This document shows positions 62,499 through 64,000 of a stretch of DNA of 64,000 nucleotides, one piece after another. The position numbers were made by a program, and so were the translations under genes. Numbering within the stretch: position 1 is the stretch's first letter; each line of letters starts with the position of its first letter. The stretch is from AC-32 sp963717475 (GTDB lineage: Bacteria > Actinomycetota > Thermoleophilia > Gaiellales > Gaiellaceae): NCBI GenBank assembly GCA_963717475.1, contig OY970337.1, forward strand, positions 1,178,001 through 1,242,000, in the 5' to 3' direction. Under the pieces are notes generated by a model that was not told the DNA's origin, searched no databases, and saw only the letters and a list, made by a program, of their open reading frames with translations.

Positions 62499-64000
62499 CT
62501 AGAAGACCGGCGTCTCGCGCCAGGTGCCCCAGGTTTCCCGGAGCGCGTCGCACATCTCGCCCAGCGTCACGTAGGCCCGCGAGGCTTCGACGATCAGGGG
62601 CATCAGGTTGACGTCCTCCTTCAGCGACGCCTCCTTCAGCGCGGCGAGAGTGCTCTCGACGGCCGCCGAGTCGCGTCGGCCGCGCAGCGCCTTCACCCGC
62701 TCGACCTGCTCGCCTTCGAGCGCCGGGTCGATCCGGAGGATCTCCAGCTCGGGCTCGTCGTCGAGCCCGTAGCGGTTGACGCCGACGACGATCCGCTGCT
62801 TGGCCTCGACCTCCGCCTGGTAGCGGAACGACGCCTCGGCGATCTCGCGCTGCTGGAAGTTCTGCTTGACGGCCTCGACGACGCCCCCGAGCTTCTCGAT
62901 CCGGTCGAAGTACTCGTAGGCCTCCGCCTCGAGGCGGTTTGTCAAGTCCTCGAGGTAGTACGAGCCGCCGAGCGGGTCGATCGTGTTGACGACGCCGGTC
63001 TCGTGCGCGATCACCTGCTGCGTGCGCAGGGCGAGCCGGACGGCGTTCTCGGTCGGGAGCGCGAGGGCCTCGTCGAACGAGTTCGTGTGCAGCGACTGGG
63101 TGCCGCCGAGAACCGCCGCGAGGGCCTCGAGCGCCGTGCGCACGATGTTCACCTCGGGCTGTTGCGCGGTCAGCGAGACCCCGGCCGTCTGCGTGTGGAA
63201 GCGCATCAGCCACGAGCGCGGGTTGCGGGCTCCGTAGCGCTCTTTGAGCTCGCGCGCCCAGATCCGCCGCGCCGCGCGGTACTTCGCGATCTCCTCGAAG
63301 AAGTCGAGGTGGGCGTTGAAGAAGAAGGACAGACGCGGCGCGAACTCGTCGACCTCGAGCCCGCGTTCGATCGCGGCGTCGACGTAGGCGAAACCGTTCG
63401 CGAGCGTGAACGCAAGCTCCTGGGCGGCGTTCGAGCCGGCCTCGCGGATGTGGTAGCCGGAGATCGAGATCGGGTGCCAGCGCGGCAGCTCGCGCGCGCA
63501 GAACTCGACCATGTCCGTCACGAGCCGCATCGAAGGCTCGGGCGGGAAGATCCACTCCTTCTGCGCGATGTACTCCTTGAGGATGTCCGTCTGGATCGTC
63601 CCGCGGAGCTCCGCGCGCGGGACGCCCTGCTGCTCGGCGACGCAGACGTAGAACGCGAGCAGCATCGCCGCCGGCCCGTTGATCGTCATCGACGTCGAGA
63701 CCTCGCCGAGCGGGATCCCGGCGAAGAGCGTCTCCGCGTCAGCCAGCGAATCGATCGCGACCCCTTCGCGCCCGACCTCGCCGAGCGAGCGCTCGTGATC
63801 GGAGTCGTAACCCATCAGCGTCGGCATGTCGAAGGCGGTCGAAAGCCCGGTCTGGCCGTGCTCGAGGAGATAACGGAAGCGCTCGTTCGTCTCCTGCGCG
63901 GTCCCGAAGCCGGCGAACTGCCGCATCGTCCAGAGGCGGCCGCGGTACATCGACGGGTAGACCCCGCGCGTGAAGGGATAGACGCCGGGGTACCCGAGGT
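62499..64000 (-). CDS. Acyl-CoA mutase large subunit (methylmalonyl-CoA mutase family), 5' end outside window
   Basis: Radical B12 mutase TIM barrel; the small subunit is at 59743. Visible: MRQFAGFGTAQETNERFRYL, TGLSTAFDMPTLMGYDSDHE (substrate site), STSMTINGPAAMLLAFYVCV, RGTIQTDILKEYIAQKEWIF, SISGYHIREAGSNAAQELAF, SLHTNSFDEALALPTENAVR and TIDPLGGSYYLEDLTNRLEA. The reading frame is open to base 64000 (GVYPFTRGVYPSMYRG), so the start is off the edge. Substrate (methylmalonyl-, isobutyryl- or other acyl-CoA) cannot be set from this part. Ends after TWRETPVF. Confidence 0.95.
   Translation of the reverse strand, partial: LGYPGVYPFTRGVYPSMYRGRLWTMRQFAGFGTAQETNERFRYLLEHGQTGLSTAFDMPTLMGYDSDHERSLGEVGREGVAIDSLADAETLFAGIPLGEVSTSMTINGPAAMLLAFYVCVAEQQGVPRAELRGTIQTDILKEYIAQKEWIFPPEPSMRLVTDMVEFCARELPRWHPISISGYHIREAGSNAAQELAFTLANGFAYVDAAIERGLEVDEFAPRLSFFFNAHLDFFEEIAKYRAARRIWARELKERYGARNPRSWLMRFHTQTAGVSLTAQQPEVNIVRTALEALAAVLGGTQSLHTNSFDEALALPTENAVRLALRTQQVIAHETGVVNTIDPLGGSYYLEDLTNRLEAEAYEYFDRIEKLGGVVEAVKQNFQQREIAEASFRYQAEVEAKQRIVVGVNRYGLDDEPELEILRIDPALEGEQVERVKALRGRRDSAAVESTLAALKEASLKEDVNLMPLIVEASRAYVTLGEMCDALRETWGTWRETPVF

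Overview
The window is a gene-dense, high-GC, single-chromosome stretch from an actinobacterium. The combination of long-form HPF, SecA with a C-terminal zinc tail, tmRNA with an ALAA-ending tag, WecA/LCP wall genes, acyl-CoA mutase plus ETF chemistry and very frequent leaderless genes fits the deep-branching class Thermoleophilia (Gaiella/Solirubrobacter-like). That placement is inference from gene content, not a phylogeny. No tRNA, rRNA, CRISPR array, prophage or insertion sequence was seen. No gene-free stretch exceeds 300 bases.

Layout. 1-2187: a cyclase-ATPase-TPR regulator riddled with frameshifts, then DedA and a broken aldo/keto reductase. 3.9-8.4 kb: small membrane protein, tmRNA (ssrA), a PAS-GAF sensor kinase, a tandem GNAT enzyme and a small Cys-cluster protein. 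8.35-18.1 kb (minus): smpB, an RNase II/R-family exonuclease, ftsX, ftsE, prfB (programmed +1 frameshift), secA, an unknown gene, long hpf, comF. 18.2-26 kb (minus): merR-ahcY-mtnA-nucleotidyltransferase, then an envelope polysaccharide set (cupin, sugar nucleotidyltransferase, ugdH, LCP ligase). 26-42.5 kb (minus): two half-size MetE-like proteins follow atpC-atpD. The ATP synthase operon is split: atpZ/I-B-E-F-H-A-G lies at 37.3-42.5 kb and atpD-C at 28.1-30.0 kb. About 7.3 kb of mostly peptide ABC transporter genes lie between them, all on the same strand. 42.6-53 kb: hydrolase (+), wecA-type transferase, upp, glyA, tsaC, hydrolase, prmC, prfA, MFS exporter (+), DUF1385/YqhQ, rpmE and a serine/threonine dehydratase-like enzyme. 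53-64 kb: ETF-QO, etfA, etfB, an M23 peptidase, a TolB-propeller/RTX fusion, enoyl-CoA hydratase, the B12-binding subunit of an acyl-CoA mutase, an MBL hydrolase, two related membrane-anchored proteins, and the start of the mutase large subunit.

The genes cover trans-translation and ribosome rescue or hibernation (smpB, ssrA, prfA, prfB, prmC, hpf), envelope assembly, one-carbon/SAM metabolism (glyA, ahcY, mtnA, MetE-like pair), energy (ATP synthase, ETF) and acyl-CoA oxidation.

The most interesting signals are regulatory and architectural. There is a strikingly uniform promoter grammar (TANNNT, 6-8 nt, start codon) at about 19 genes. One symmetric -10 element is shared by prfA and a divergent MFS gene only 17 bp apart. 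The ATP synthase operon is split. A CACACCTG box links smpB, comF and the merR-ahcY operon. Two families of dispersed hairpin repeats are present. Two genes appear to start at CTG. A small gene with an in-frame TGA lies before atpD. Several genes carry single-base indels in homopolymers that look like consensus errors.
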